Shown here piece after piece: positions 46,663-58,320 of a DNA stretch of 64,000 bases. The position numbers were made by a program, and so were the translations under genes. The notes below the pieces were generated by a model. It ran no database searches and was not told where the DNA came from. It worked only from the letters and a program-made list of their open reading frames with translations. The DNA lies in contig JALMLS010000420.1 of assembly GCA_038496445.1 (NCBI GenBank), positions 310,001 through 374,000 on the forward strand, read 5' to 3'. Every line of letters starts with the position of its first letter. The first letter of the stretch is position 1. Origin of the DNA: Trichosphaerium sp. ATCC 40318 (lineage: Eukaryota > Discosea > Flabellinia > Trichosidae).

Positions 46663-47739
46663 ATGGATGAAAAAAAGGTTTACCAGAGCAGTAGTGATCT
46701 TGTCGAGCTCCCTGTAGAATTGATAGTTCATATTCTAAAACAAGGCGTTTTTACACTTTATTCCGCACAAACTTGCCGTTTCTTGCGGGATATTGTCCAT
46801 AACCACGTCGGATATGATCGGATTAATGTCAAAAGCACTACCGATGTGATGATGCTTTCGGGGAGTCCTTTGTTGAAGAATACGCCCATTTGTCTTTATG
46901 GAAATATAAACGACAATCAGTTGAGTTTACTAGCAGGAGTGCATACAATCAGTTTGTATCGTTGTATGTCAATAACAGATAAAGGCATCAAGGTGCTAGC
47001 AGGTGTACATGACATTGATTTATCATATACACATATTACAGATGAAGGTTTGAAGGCATTGAAAGGTGTACACTCTATCAGCTTACATAGATGTAACTCA
47101 ATAACAGATGAGGGCATCAAGACGTTGGCTGGTGTACACACTATTGAGCTCGAATGTGTACACATTACAGATGAAGGAGTGAAAGCATTGGCAGGTGTAC
47201 AACAGATTGATCTAAAATGGACACAAGTGACAGATGAAGGTTTGAAGGCGCTGGTAGGTGTACACACTATCTACCTGTATGGATGTGACTTAATAACAGA
47301 TGAGGGCATCAAAGTATTGGCTGGTGTATGCAAGATTGATTTATCATATACAAAAGTGACAGATAAAGGTTTGAAGGCATTGAAAGGTGTACACTCTATC
47401 AGCTTACATAGATGTTACTCAATAACAGATGAGGGCATCAAGGCGCTAGCAGGTGTACATGAGATTGATTTATCATGTACAAAGGTAACAGATAAAGGTT
47501 TGAAAGCATTGGCAGGCGTACACAAAATACAGTTAACTTGGTGCGATATAACAGATGAGGGCATTAAAGCATTGGCAGGTGTACATCAAATTAATCTACA
47601 ATCGACAAAAGTGACAGATGAAGGTTTGAAGGCGCTAGTAGGTGTACACAATATCACCGTGTATGATTGCTTTTTAATTTCAAGAGAGGGTATCCAGGCA
47701 TTAGGTGCGGAGATAGTAAATTCAGACTTCTGTGAATAG
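46663..47739 (+). CDS. Intact intronless F-box/LRR protein
   Basis: A 358-residue single-exon frame. Residues about 13-45 (LVELPVELIVHILKQGVFTL ... CRFLRD) form the F-box. From about residue 86 there are 12 leucine-rich repeats that alternate between 22 residues (LAGVHTISLYRCMSITDKGI type) and 21 residues (LAGVHDIDLSYTHITDEGLK type), giving a regular two-step solenoid. Repeats 2-3 and 7-8 are nearly identical at DNA level, so the array grew by an internal duplication. The protein probably recruits a ligand to an SCF ubiquitin ligase. It is the only undamaged member of a local family with relics at 16.3, 17.7, 20.9 and 32.9 kb. Confidence 0.85.
   Translation: MDEKKVYQSSSDLVELPVELIVHILKQGVFTLYSAQTCRFLRDIVHNHVGYDRINVKSTTDVMMLSGSPLLKNTPICLYGNINDNQLSLLAGVHTISLYRCMSITDKGIKVLAGVHDIDLSYTHITDEGLKALKGVHSISLHRCNSITDEGIKTLAGVHTIELECVHITDEGVKALAGVQQIDLKWTQVTDEGLKALVGVHTIYLYGCDLITDEGIKVLAGVCKIDLSYTKVTDKGLKALKGVHSISLHRCYSITDEGIKALAGVHEIDLSCTKVTDKGLKALAGVHKIQLTWCDITDEGIKALAGVHQINLQSTKVTDEGLKALVGVHNITVYDCFLISREGIQALGAEIVNSDFCE
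47014..47435 (+). repeat. Internal DNA duplication inside the F-box/LRR gene
   Basis: About 100 bp covering repeats 2-3 (from about 47,014) recur, nearly unchanged, over repeats 7-8 (from about 47,335). For example, GAAAGGTGTACACTCTATCA begins at 47,061 and at 47,382, an offset of 321 bp or 107 codons (five repeats). Confidence 0.8.
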
Positions 47740-48108
47740 CAGTACCGACAGTTTATCCAGCAATTATTTTATAGCATGTTGTATAATAAATGAAAAAATA
47801 TTAGCGATGTTTGTGCTTCTTGCACGTGGTACATACCAAATAAAACAACGAGAAATCGATTTGTTCTTGCACCGTGAAAGCCGAACAGTTATTTTTTTTT
47901 TGAAATCTCGCGGAATTCTTTCACACTTTGCTCCTTTCACCGAAACGTAACTTCTTGTCAACAAACAACAATTCTATTTACAATGTTCTGTTGTTCTTGT
48001 TGTCCGTCTATCCTACAAACAGGTAAACGTAGTGACATTTACTGCGTACCTAAGTCAAGAAGTCAAACTAAATCTTGCTTAAAAAAAAACTGCGTTTTAA
48101 CAGCTAAT

Positions 48109-50621
48109 ATGGCAGAAGGAGTATCTAAAACCTTGGATAATCTTTTTTTTGATGATTCCGACCCCGAAGAAGAGTCTTCCAGTGAAGACGTGGAAAACGG
48201 GCAGCTTTGTTCAGAAGAAGACCTAGACACTTGTATACGGGTAAATTACGCGTATTTAACAACTAATCTAACGCTTTAAGGTACTAAGAGCGTTACAAGC
48301 TAACCCAGACGAATTCTGGGGGCCATCGTATCACACTGTGCGCTCTCTTGCGTCTAGGTACCTCTAATATAACAAAAAGCACATTTCAGTTAAACTGTGC
48401 TAGTATTTTTACACAACAGATATCACGCCGCACAGGAGCTACAGTGCTTCATGGAGATATTATAGACTCTACTGTAAAGGCGCAGTTTCGCTCCAGAATG
48501 CGTAAGGAAGATCTAATGAAGAGGAGAAAAACAGGCCTTCGCAGAGAAAAGCGTGAAATGCAAACAAAGGGAAATTCTCAGTTACATCCGCGTATACTCC
48601 CTTCAAAGTGACGTCATCTACTTGGGCGGAATTCTTTTTTAATTGGGCGTAGAGACTACGATGAAGTAATTATTGAAGATGCAAAAAACAGTGAGGAAGA
48701 CGAAGAAGATGACATTTGTGCGTTCTTATAAATTTCTCAAAATAGCGATTTTGAGTATTATGTTTTCTAACTTTGGGTACTCTAGATATGACAATGGGCA
48801 CCAAGTGTTATGTTTGTCTACAAAAATTCTTTAAGTTGCATCATTTTTACGGTATGGTGACAACAAATACGAAATTTTTTTCGGATTTCTAACAAACTGT
48901 TTCAGACAAATTGTGTCCTTCGTGTGCATCAAGTAATTTCTCCAAGAGAACACAAAGTACAAATTTAAAGGGTCGTATAGCGCTCATTACTGGTGCTAGA
49001 ATTAAGATAGGGTGAGATAACTAATTAGTTCGCAATTAATATCAAACTGACTAAAGCGATACAATAGATTTTTTACTGCTCTGAAATTACTTCGCGCAGG
49101 TGCTACTGTCATTGCAACCACAAGATTCGTACATGATGCTGCAAAACGATACTCAGAAGTACTTTACCTTCACTACAATTGGAGATTACTCACACTTTAA
49201 TAAAGGAAGAAGACTTTAAAGTATGGAAAGATAGACTACATATTTTTGGCATAGATTTTAGGTTCTTATCAGCTGTTGAGTCATTTTGTGATATGCTCGA
49301 TTCAACATTTCCACACCTTGATATACTCATCAATAATGCAGCACAAACAATTAGAAGGTATATTTTCGGAATAAAAATATCCATATCACGTGACAACCTT
49401 TTTATCTAGACCACCGCAGTATTATAAACGACTTTTACCTTTTGAATCAACACCATACAAAGAACTTCCTCCGAACTTGCAACCTCTTGTGAAAGCACAG
49501 CATGGTTATAATTTTTATTCAAATACACAAAAGAGCAATACACTACTAACTGGTGCATTTCAAAAGCAACTTGAAAGCTTTGATTCATGCACAGCTTTAG
49601 TAAAAGATAATTCAAAACCAACTAATGTCACACCCAGTACGATTAGTCCAAACAATTGCTACTCCTCGGATTTTATTGACTTTTTGCCCATTAAAGTGCT
49701 CACTCAGATTCCACTTACTAAGGATGACATGGAAGCCAAGGATAGTGAATTTCCTTTAGGAAAGCTTGATGAATATGGAGAGCAATTAGATGTTCGTACT
49801 ACTAATACTTGGACTAAACAGTTAGGTAACTAGAATCCTGGTGTGGTGTTTGAGCTTTTTGGCTTATCTGCTTTTTGTAGAGGACGTTGATACTTGTGAG
49901 TTACTAGAAGACATGGTCATTAATTCATGTGCGCCATATGTCATTATTAAAAAAACAAAGAAGATGATGGAAAGAAGTCCTTTCGTAAGCTTTTGTTTTG
50001 TCTGACTTTTCACTCTCTAAAAAACATGCAAGGTTGATAGGTTCATTATAAACGTAACTTCAGTAGAGGGTAAATTTTCAGGTAACAAGGTTACCCTACA
50101 CCCACATACAAATATGTCAAAGGTATTTATATAACTGTACAGACTATTAATTGACTGTAAACCAGGCGAGTCTGAATATGATCACAAGAACAACCGCAGC
50201 TTATTTTGCAAAGAGTAACATATGGATGAACTGTGCGGACCCAGGATGGTAAGGAATACATTTTAATCATAATCGCCTCATAGTATTCAAAGGGTATCTG
50301 AACTGACGCCTGTGGGCAGAGCACAAAAATTAGCAGCTCAACAAGGTACTACTTTACATTGTTTGGATTTTTTTCTGTGGTCTATTTCTGATTTCTGTAA
50401 ATAGGAACGGCTTCAAGACCGCCATTAGATGAAATCGATGGAGCAGCACGTATCCTAGACCCGGTATAGATATTTGCAAATAATAGGTAACTGACTCGTT
50501 GTAGATATGCATGGCACTCAATAATGGCACAAAGTACTACGGTGCTTTCTTAAAGGACTACCACATTGGTAACTGCACTCTTTAAAAAACCTTTGGCTAA
50601 TCTTACTTAGTACAATGGTAA
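48109..50621 (+). CDS. Short-chain dehydrogenase/reductase with N-terminal zinc-ribbon-like module
   Basis: A large spliced SDR. The start at 48,109 gives an acidic N-terminus (MAEGVSKTLDNLFFDDSDPE). A helical region follows (VLRALQANPDEFWGPSYHTV, near 48,280) and an acidic linker (near 48,660-48,720). A Cys pair module comes next (KCYVCLQKFFKLHHFY then LCPSCAS, 48,800-48,935). Then comes the Rossmann start LKGRIALITGARIKIG (48,965-49,012, TGxxxxxG), AGATVIATTRF (49,100) and LDILINNAAQT (49,320-49,350). The C-terminal half contains FIINVTSVEGKF, HPHTNMSKA, MNCADPGWISE-like residues and LDEIDGAARILDPICMALNN, ending KDYHIVQW at 50,621. The classical YxxxK is not obvious: HPHTNMSKA occupies that place. 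The architecture matches a conserved but poorly characterised SDR family. The substrate is unknown. Confidence 0.8.
49358..49409 (+). repeat. Intron of the SDR gene carrying the same 22-nt core
   Basis: A 52-nt intron (GTATAT...TCTAG) between ...INNAAQTIR and RPPQYYKRLL. Positions 49,384-49,405 match 30,172-30,193 exactly, including TCACGTGA at 49,386-49,393. Confidence 0.75.
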
Positions 50622-51081
50622 TTGTATAGATTTATCACAAACCGAAGGAAAGGTGAGGAGCATGATTAATTAAAATCGTTTCAATTCATCGTGATGTTAT
50701 CAAAATAAAAAGTTGTCTTTGTTCGTCGGTAGTTGGATACTCGGTTACACTGTACATTACTGCTCTAGAAAATGTGCCGCACCGCTAACAGGGCTTATGG
50801 CTTATGTCTTTACTAAAACAGTGGACTATCCGGCTTCTCTTTTCTACAATAGCGCCTCAAGGTGGTGATATTCCATTTCGGAGTATGTACTATAGAGGTT
50901 ACTCCTTAACGAACTAAAGCGGTGTTTAGTTGACTGCAGCTTCGGTCCAAAGAGCAAACTGGGAACATTATTCTAAATCACGTGACTGAACACCTTTTAT
51001 AACCACTGGGTTTCAAAAGTTGCTGTTTTTTGCGAAGAAACTCATTGATTTTTTCACAGGTGCAAACAACTTCATTCTTAA
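50622..51081. other. Intergenic, probable promoter of ETFRF1 with TCACGTGA
   Basis: A 460-bp gap. TCACGTGA is at 50,978-50,985, about 100 bp before the ETFRF1 start codon. No gene is supported. Confidence 0.45.
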
Positions 51082-51468
51082 ATGGCGGCTCCCCTTCGCT
51101 ATGCTGTTAAGAATCTATACAAACAGGTTGCTGCCGTATTTTGAGTTGTTTTAGTAAAATAAATATTGTAGTTTATTCATGTAGGCGGAGATTACCCTGG
51201 TGGTATTGAATACGCGCGTCCTCGTATTAGAAAGGCGTTTTTAGCCAATAAGTACGCGAAACGTTTTTTACGCCGTTTAAACTTGTGCCAGAGAAGAATC
51301 TGATCCAGAGAAGATACAACAAATGATAGACAGAGGCAATTATGTTTTGAAAGAAATGGAGGCAGTAATATCACTAAAGTACTCATAAACGATGTATATA
51401 CGCCGTTTAACTGTTATTTAAGGCAATATCGCACGTTGAAAAGGCGCTATTACAAAGATTTAGAATAA
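51082..51468 (+). CDS. ETFRF1: ETFRF1/LYRM5-like LYR-motif protein
   Basis: A small mitochondrial LYR-family protein. Four exons: MAAPLRYAVKNLYKQ (from 51,082); FIHVGGDYPGGIEYARPRIR (from about 51,170); KEESDPEKIQQMIDRGNYVL (from about 51,292, ending at SLK|GTACTC); and QYRTLKRRYYKDLE with a stop at 51,466-51,468. The DYP, RIRKAF, DPEKI and LKEMEA...KYRTLKRRYY positions match human ETFRF1 (LYRM5) along its full length of about 85 residues. In animals this protein removes FAD from electron-transfer flavoprotein; the same role here is inferred. The LYR motif itself appears as NLYKQ. Confidence 0.82.
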
Positions 51469-51620
51469 TAAGCATTTTAATGCAGTAAAACAACAATTGC
51501 AAGGCGTTGACGTTGTGGAGAACGCGACTAAGTCAGTGCATAACTTAAAAAATCATTTTCGTTAAAAATAAACAATACACCAGCGCTCTTGCGTTTATGA
51601 ATAACCAACACGTCAAATAA
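51469..51620. other. Short intergenic gap
   Basis: About 150 bp, presumably 3' flank of ETFRF1 and promoter of the PA-7TM copy B. No distinct element was identified. Confidence 0.35.
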
Positions 51621-53680
51621 ATGAGAAAGGAATTGGTATATAGAATTTATTCGGTTTTAAACGCAATAATAGCTCTAACAGTGTACAGATATACATAAGT
51701 GTAATCATTACGCTCGCAAGCACATCTAATGCCCTGATAATACATTCTAACCACAGTATCGCCGGTATGAATATTATCCCACTAAAAACGGTTGTAACTC
51801 ACTTTTTGAGCCCTAGGATGGTATAATTCGCCTGAAATATCATGGACAAGACCTAGTTCGAGCGTTTGGCAAGATATAACAGGTAGTCACGTGAAAAGTC
51901 GAAAATCTAATTTCTTCAAAGGAGAAATGGTTTGGTTTAAATCAGGGCTCAACTTTACTGGAAAGATAGTGTTTTTAGGCAAAGAGCAGCCTTGGGAAAA
52001 GAACGTACAAAAAATCTACGAGGGTCATGGTATAGCTGCTGTGCTATTTAGGAAACACTTGAGTACGCGTCAAACGGTTCCTAGATGGAAGTATTTGTTT
52101 GTTAACTGAAAAAATAACGAGATTTTCTATTAGAAACTGCTGGGTTCCTTAACTACTTTAAAAGCAACCACCAGCTTGCTATGTCACTACAATCAGTAGA
52201 ATTAGGAAAATATGACGGATACAAAATCACAGATTTTTTTAAAGAAAATGGTAACACAACTCTGAATGTCACTCTATCGTCAGGTACCGTGTACTAGTTT
52301 TGTGTATTTAATAGTTAGCGCTCATTTAATGTTTCGCGTAGACAAAAACCCGTGGAGGGCTCAAAAAGAAGTTGGATCTATTTTCTGGTCTATCATCATG
52401 TCAGGGTTGTCATTACTGTGCATAATGTACGCTAGTTACAAACTCTACGTGCGTACACGCTTATTTTTTTGTTTTGGAAGTTTTTTTGTAGACTGATTAT
52501 GGTTGTTGTAGTTTTCACTTAGATTCATGGCAATATGGTCTCTGATGAACTGGTGCCTGGCATTAGAAATATTTAGTAATTTCGGTACAGTTTTTATTAC
52601 TCTACAAAAGTTGGTTTTTTTTCTAACAAGATGCGTCAAAGTGCGCTTCTGGTATGTTGTTATTGATCCTTTATACTCGAGACGTATTTTCATAAACGGC
52701 ATTCAAGAACTATTTATCTCCGGATTACCTTCTTTCACACTAGGTATGAAACAACTACTGCCAGTAACTGTTAAAACAAGTGTTTGTTTAAATTAATAAT
52801 TTGTAGCTACGACGATTCTGATTGCATTCTACTGGCTTGAGCTAATGGACAACTCAAAGCGTTGTAGGAACGTTATGTCACCTACCTTGAAGAAGTTCAT
52901 GATCCCTGCTTTTGTTACGATTTCTATATTCGTTGTACTTGATATACTCGGTAGTGGGCTACGAGGCTTTACTGATGTATCTGTACTCTTTATGGTATTC
53001 GTAATAGGATTTATTATTGGTATCTTGGCGCTTGTTGTATTCTTCTTGTACAGCGGCACAAAAATCTTGATTATGCTTCGAGATACGCCAGCACCTACAA
53101 AATCTACTGACAGGATGTTTAATGTAAGTACACTTACTTAACTCTGATTGAACAAAACTTAAGTCAACCGCTCTTTTTTTTTCTGCTTTTCCTTGACGTG
53201 CTCATGATATTTAATCGTACAACTTGCGTTGTATTGTATAGTAAGCGTCACAAAAAAAATAGGAGAATGAGCTTCCCATTCTCTTTTTTTCGTTTCAGTT
53301 CTTTTCTCTTTTTTTTCTGATTTTGACTTTTTTTTTGTTTATTCTAGGCTACCTTGCGTATTGTTATTAGTGGATGCCTAGGATTTTTAATTGTTATACC
53401 TGTATGTCTACTTCTATCTGATTGGTACAGTACACCAACTGGATATATATTTACATGGACGTGGTATTACTGTTCTTTGTATGCAATCTCTTTGCTTAAG
53501 ATATCTGCTTTTACACCAAAGAAGAGTAGTAGTTCTAGTATAGGTTCTATACAAAGTACTGCAAGGTTAACACTTGGAAGAGATACAAATACTTCAACAT
53601 CAACGAATAAGAGTTTTATACCAGAATTATCTTCAATGGAAATAAGTGAGACGAGCGAAACACTGTTGGTTAAACAATAA
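51621..53680 (+). CDS. Putative receptor: PA-like ectodomain plus seven membrane segments (copy B)
   Basis: Homologue of the gene at 10,794. The likely start at 51,621 gives a hydrophobic leader (MRKELVYRIYSVLNAIIALT), but the next join is uncertain. An exon ending SSSVWQDIT (near 51,884) splices across a 39-nt intron that carries TCACGTGA to GEMVWFKSGLNFTGKIVFLG and VQKIYEGHGIAAVLF (51,918-52,050), the PA-domain core pattern. NDKNPWRAQKEVGSIFWSII begins the membrane part near 52,340. Hydrophobic stretches follow near 52,375-52,450, 52,530-52,625, 52,685-52,745, 52,805-52,840, 52,895-52,960, 52,980-53,060 and 53,350-53,420. The segment WYSTPTG aligns with YGSTPL of copy A, and IAFYWLEL with ISLYWYES. 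The Ser/Thr-rich tail ends at 53,680. The receptor role is inferred. Confidence 0.62.
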
Positions 53681-53921
53681 AATGTTCGTACACATCCTCT
53701 CGTTTTATTTATAATTTTAGACAGCTTGAAGGACTTTATCCAAGCTAGACTGTTACGTAAGCTGTCAGTGATATGAATCAACCTTAACAAATAGAAAGGC
53801 TGGGTAAAGTGTGTTGTGTTTGATAAATTATTTTATTTTGATATTAACATGAGGTTTTGTTACACTTTGATTTTAGTTTGTGGAGGTTGTATTGTGAAAT
53901 AAAATGGCTTGGCCACTGATT

Positions 53922-56900
53922 TTAATCAAGTATAGGTCTTGGTGTAATATCAGGAGCTCTAGCTGTGAATTTCTCAGCTATACTATTAAAAGACAAACGA
54001 TCCTTTGGATCAAACCTCCAACATGCTTGCATAATTGTTTTTAGCCATGGTGGCGTTCTCTTTGGGATATCAGGATGATATCCATTATCTCTGATATCTA
54101 ATAGAACAGATAGTACATCTGTTGCTTCTTCATGAGGCTCCATACCTGACTATTGACAAAAATGATTAGGTGACTGCGATCTGATTTACAGTATTACTTA
54201 ACATACCATAAGTTCGTAACATACACAGCCAAACATCCAAACATCCGTCTCAGTAGAGTAAGTTTTATCACTTAAAGACTCTGGAGCCATCCATCTAAAC
54301 AACAATTAAGTCTCAATTGAACAACAACTTCAAGTTTTGCGCTTTTGATTTTTCCCGGTGAAAGCAAAAATCTAACCTGACAGGTCCGGTTGTGGCTTTT
54401 GTTTGACCTCTTTTATCTATACGAACTGTCCTAGACAATCCAAAATCCGATACTTTTGGTACAGGATTATCACCACCAGATAAGAGAATATTTCTACAAG
54501 CTAAATCACGATGCACTATATTTTCCATATGTATGTGCATTACGCCTCTAGCAATCCCTTTTAAAAGTTCTGTACATTGTGAAATGCTTATGAGAGGGTT
54601 TTTGAATGCTATAGTATCTAGAGAGCCTCCTGGACAGAACCTAAAAAACAACTATAAGCAAGGAAAAAAGACAACTTGCAAATTTCTTTTTTTTTGAAAA
54701 ACCGGTGATGTTGTTTACAGAAAATGACTTGACACACGTGGGTTTTGTGGTGATAAATCACCAGTAAGACAATAAAATTTTATATCCAGTGACGTACTCC
54801 ATAACTATACCACGAGTTTTTTCATCTATTATAGCGCCATACATAAGTACAACATTAGGATGAGGTCTCATAATATGCATAAGGTTAATCTCAGATACAA
54901 ACTCAGCTAGAGCATCTTCCTTAACCTGAAGACCTATTTTAACAGCAACGTCTGTTGCACGCCATTTACTATACATAAATAAGTAACTAACCATTTAAAA
55001 AACAAAGGAAAACGTAAATACTGAAATGAGTTAGAAAATTAGAAATTTGGGTTGTTGTTTCTTACGCTTGGTATACTGCGCCATAGTTGCCTCTACCTAG
55101 TTCCCTTATCATATTAAATTCATCTACAGGAATTTGAAGCTTTTCAAGTAAATTTGCAGGCTTAGTGTCAGTTGAAAGTTCAGATGAAACAGTTCCTAAT
55201 GTTCTTTCAGGTACCACTAAAAATACAATTAATTGCTACATTCATCAAGAGAAAAGATCATCACAAGACGTACTTATTTCAGGTTGACGATCCTTTGCAA
55301 GAAAGAAAACTCCAATAATACTGGAAACTACCACAACTAGCACAACTAGTACTAATGTTCCAACAATTATGGCTACAAATAAATTAGGATCAAAAAACAG
55401 TTAACTGTATTTACGCACGTATACTAAGTTTCTGTTGGCCATCTTCAGCGTCTGTGTTGTTAGTATTTGGTGTTGTCACCCTTGAAGATACTACGAAAAT
55501 ATCAGGGACTAAACCATCACGACTTCGAACAAACGAAATAAATTAAAAAAACCAGAAAATAGTAAGAATCATACAATCCCACTCTTGAATGTGACAACCC
55601 ATACTATTTTGCCCCTCAATTTGTTCATAAGCAATAAGTATTTTATCTGTAGACAGGAATAGACCAGATCCAACATCTAAAGTATTAAAAACAAAGAAAG
55701 AAATAAGAGAAAAACGTAACGTACAACCCCTATACATATCTGTATCTGTTCCGCTCGTTAAGAATGTAGATCCACCAGTTTGAAACAAAATATTGTACGA
55801 GCCATCTTTCACAACTATGGTCGTAGGCTCATACGTTCTGGAACTCATTTGTGTCTCAAATCCAACGCCAAAAGCATATGTGTTGCTATCGGGGTTTGGA
55901 TCTGTCCAGTAAGGACCTTCACCGTTAATAAACATTCTAATATACGGTAGATTAAACAATCGAATAGGTGCAATAGATTGGGTAAGGTTTTCTGCATGTA
56001 ATGTGTATATGAGCGCTAAAGACGTTAGATTAAATATGCTGACATATAAAAAAATTGTACCTCTTGGTTCAGTTACGTTAACAACTAGTTGCTCTTCAAG
56101 TGTAAGTGGTTTTTGTGGAGGAGTAGATACAACTACAAGAACAAGATTTAGTAATAGCCAAAAGTTAAAGCAATGGTAATATTATTGCAATGAACGTACC
56201 CAAAACTAAGGTTGTCTTATTATATACAGTGTTTGGAAAAAAATGTGTGAGGTATTTAAAATATGGTTCTACGCCTTGTGTGATATTTATAGGGTTTGAA
56301 ATAGATATAAAATTAAGTGATGTATCCATTGTTTGTAAGTAGACTGTTTCATCCTCTACCCATCCAAGCAAAACTCGATCTTTAACAAATGAAACTTTAG
56401 GTGATTTCATTGTGTTATCACGTGATACATTTAAAGTTTTAACCAAGACTCCACCTCGTACTTCAAAAAGCATTACATCCTCTGTTACAATACTAGGAAA
56501 GCTTACTACTACATCGTCAACACCGCCTATTCTCGTTACAGAGACACGGTCTCGAAAGAACTGTGGAACACTAGTAAAACAAAAACAAGTTAAAAAAAAA
56601 AGATACAAAGCAAATAGATAACTACTTTTTGAAACGTACATCAATGTTAACTCTGAATGTATGGCTATATCACTCCTTGTTCCATTAATATTAAACGTAC
56701 TAAGTAGTAACGTTTCGCGACGGGCTTGTGACGGCATTAACTGAGAAGTCTTGTCACTTTCTCCAACAACACAAAAAATTGATTGATCACCACCAATAAA
56801 ATCGCAGTACTGCAAAAGTTGGACGTCAACTTGATAGCATGGCTCTCCAATAGTACTTGAACAACGTAGTGGAGAGCACCAATGTGTTATTGGTACTAGA

Positions 56901-57194
56901 GTATTGTTTGACAGCTTTTGGAGCATGAGACAGAGTTTTTGTGCTGTACTATCGCGTGTCTCTATTACGTTAACGTATGAGAATAAATAAATATCTCCAG
57001 AAGGCGCTGTTAGAAGCAGCGGGTTTACAGTATTGTCTATTTCTACGCAGTGTGAATAAAGAAGGTTACTTTTGTTCATTTAACTAACCAAAGCCATCCA
57101 GAGGAGATTTGGCGCTTATTGTCGCTATTGGGACTTGGCCAAGTGAGTACGCAACCAATATGGACAAAAGTAGCCAAAACAATGTATCACGCAT
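53922..57194 (-). CDS. Receptor protein kinase with beta-propeller-like ectodomain
   Basis: A single-pass receptor kinase. The start at 57,194 gives a signal peptide ([19 protein letters not shown]). The ectodomain (57,050-55,430) has Cys pairs ([19 protein letters not shown]) and repeated short strands ([39 protein letters not shown]) that suggest propeller blades. The membrane helix ([20 protein letters not shown]) is near 55,365-55,300. The kinase has a [10 protein letters not shown] glycine loop (near 55,095), VAVKIG (near 54,950), [32 protein letters not shown] (54,495-54,535), VSDFGLSR (near 54,445), [10 protein letters not shown] (near 54,290), and the C-lobe to PRPILD with a stop at 53,922. 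All catalytic motifs are present. HRDLAxRN with RWMAPE suggests tyrosine-kinase-like activity, but TKL Ser/Thr kinases share it. Confidence 0.83.
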
Positions 57195-58320
57195 TTTATG
57201 TGCGTAAGCGAGCGTAATGACGCTCTTTTACCACAATACGTATTTTTGTTCAAATAAATAGTCCTTGGCGTTTAATTGTTTCCCTGGGCATTTTTATTGG
57301 ATTATAAGGTTGTACAAGTGTCACATACCTACAAAATATCTAAAAATATTCACTGTGGCTGTATTTCCGTTTTCAGTCTAGAGCCGAGCAGTATTTAGAT
57401 GTTTCGGCAAATCGATAACCTTCCTGTACAAATTCTGAATATTTCTTCTCTTTACTACGGTTTGACTGGTTAGAACTAGATGCTTTTACGGAAAAACCCA
57501 CGGCGTTTGCATTTTCATGTTAGTTTAATCAAGAGATTCTAGATGCATCAATCCACAGGTTTTTTTAAACTCCATCAGCAGCGATCTAAATACCAGCTTA
57601 GCTAACTCCACGCGTAGAAATAGCTTGGAGAGTTATTTCCAGTTATTTTGATGGCTGACACTGTTCGCAATCAGTCAACATCGTTCAGTTGTTGGTAAAC
57701 AAGTTTATGTGAACTTGCACGTAATGGCACGTGCGAATAGTAGTCACCAGCATTCTGATGGGTGAAATATTAAGCCATATAATAAATTTAATAAATTGGC
57801 GATCAATCAAGATAAACATTTATTCAAAGTATACACATGCATCACAACACTTCTCCACCTTAACGACGTCCACAATCAATCAAAAGCTCTTTGCCTGACA
57901 ACACATCAGCATAACATCACCAAAGATGAAAAAACCTTGCTTGCTATCTGTACTATGCTTACTCACCTTTTGTACGTCTTATCCAAGCTCATGATAAGCA
58001 AATCAATCTCTTATTTTTTGTAGTTTTGTGTTCGCTCAGCGAACTGGCGAAGCCGAAACTTCACGCCACAGTTATTAGCCGGCCGGAAGATGGAGTTGGG
58101 ACATCCCTCTTGGCTAGCAATGACGTTTGTTCGCTAAGGGAATTGCAGCTTTGGCATTGTGCCAATGAGCGCAAACGTATACATCTGTCATGAAAGGTTG
58201 TGGCAAGAAATCATTCACGATTTACAACCATTGGACTACTACAGTACGTTTATACAGTTAAACGTACAACAAGGCACTTGCTAAAAGCGTGTAGGAACGA
58301 ACAATGAAATAATTCTGATG
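57195..58320. other. Intergenic, weak ORFs only
   Basis: A 1.1-kb divergent region between two receptor-type genes, with a possible coding frame at 57,796-58,023 (MAINQDKHLFKVYTCITTLL) that has no recognisable motif or splice partner. It should contain the promoters of both flanking genes. Confidence 0.4.

Noticed and set aside
46917-47267. Minus-strand ORF of 116 residues in the F-box/LRR gene
   Set aside because: It is the antisense shadow of the LRR repeats; its own repeat pattern simply mirrors the plus-strand array.
56418-56451. A 34-nt intron carrying TCACGTGA inside the receptor kinase ectodomain
   Set aside because: Removing it breaks the reading frame, while the unspliced frame ([17 protein letters not shown]) stays coherent, so this copy is coding.
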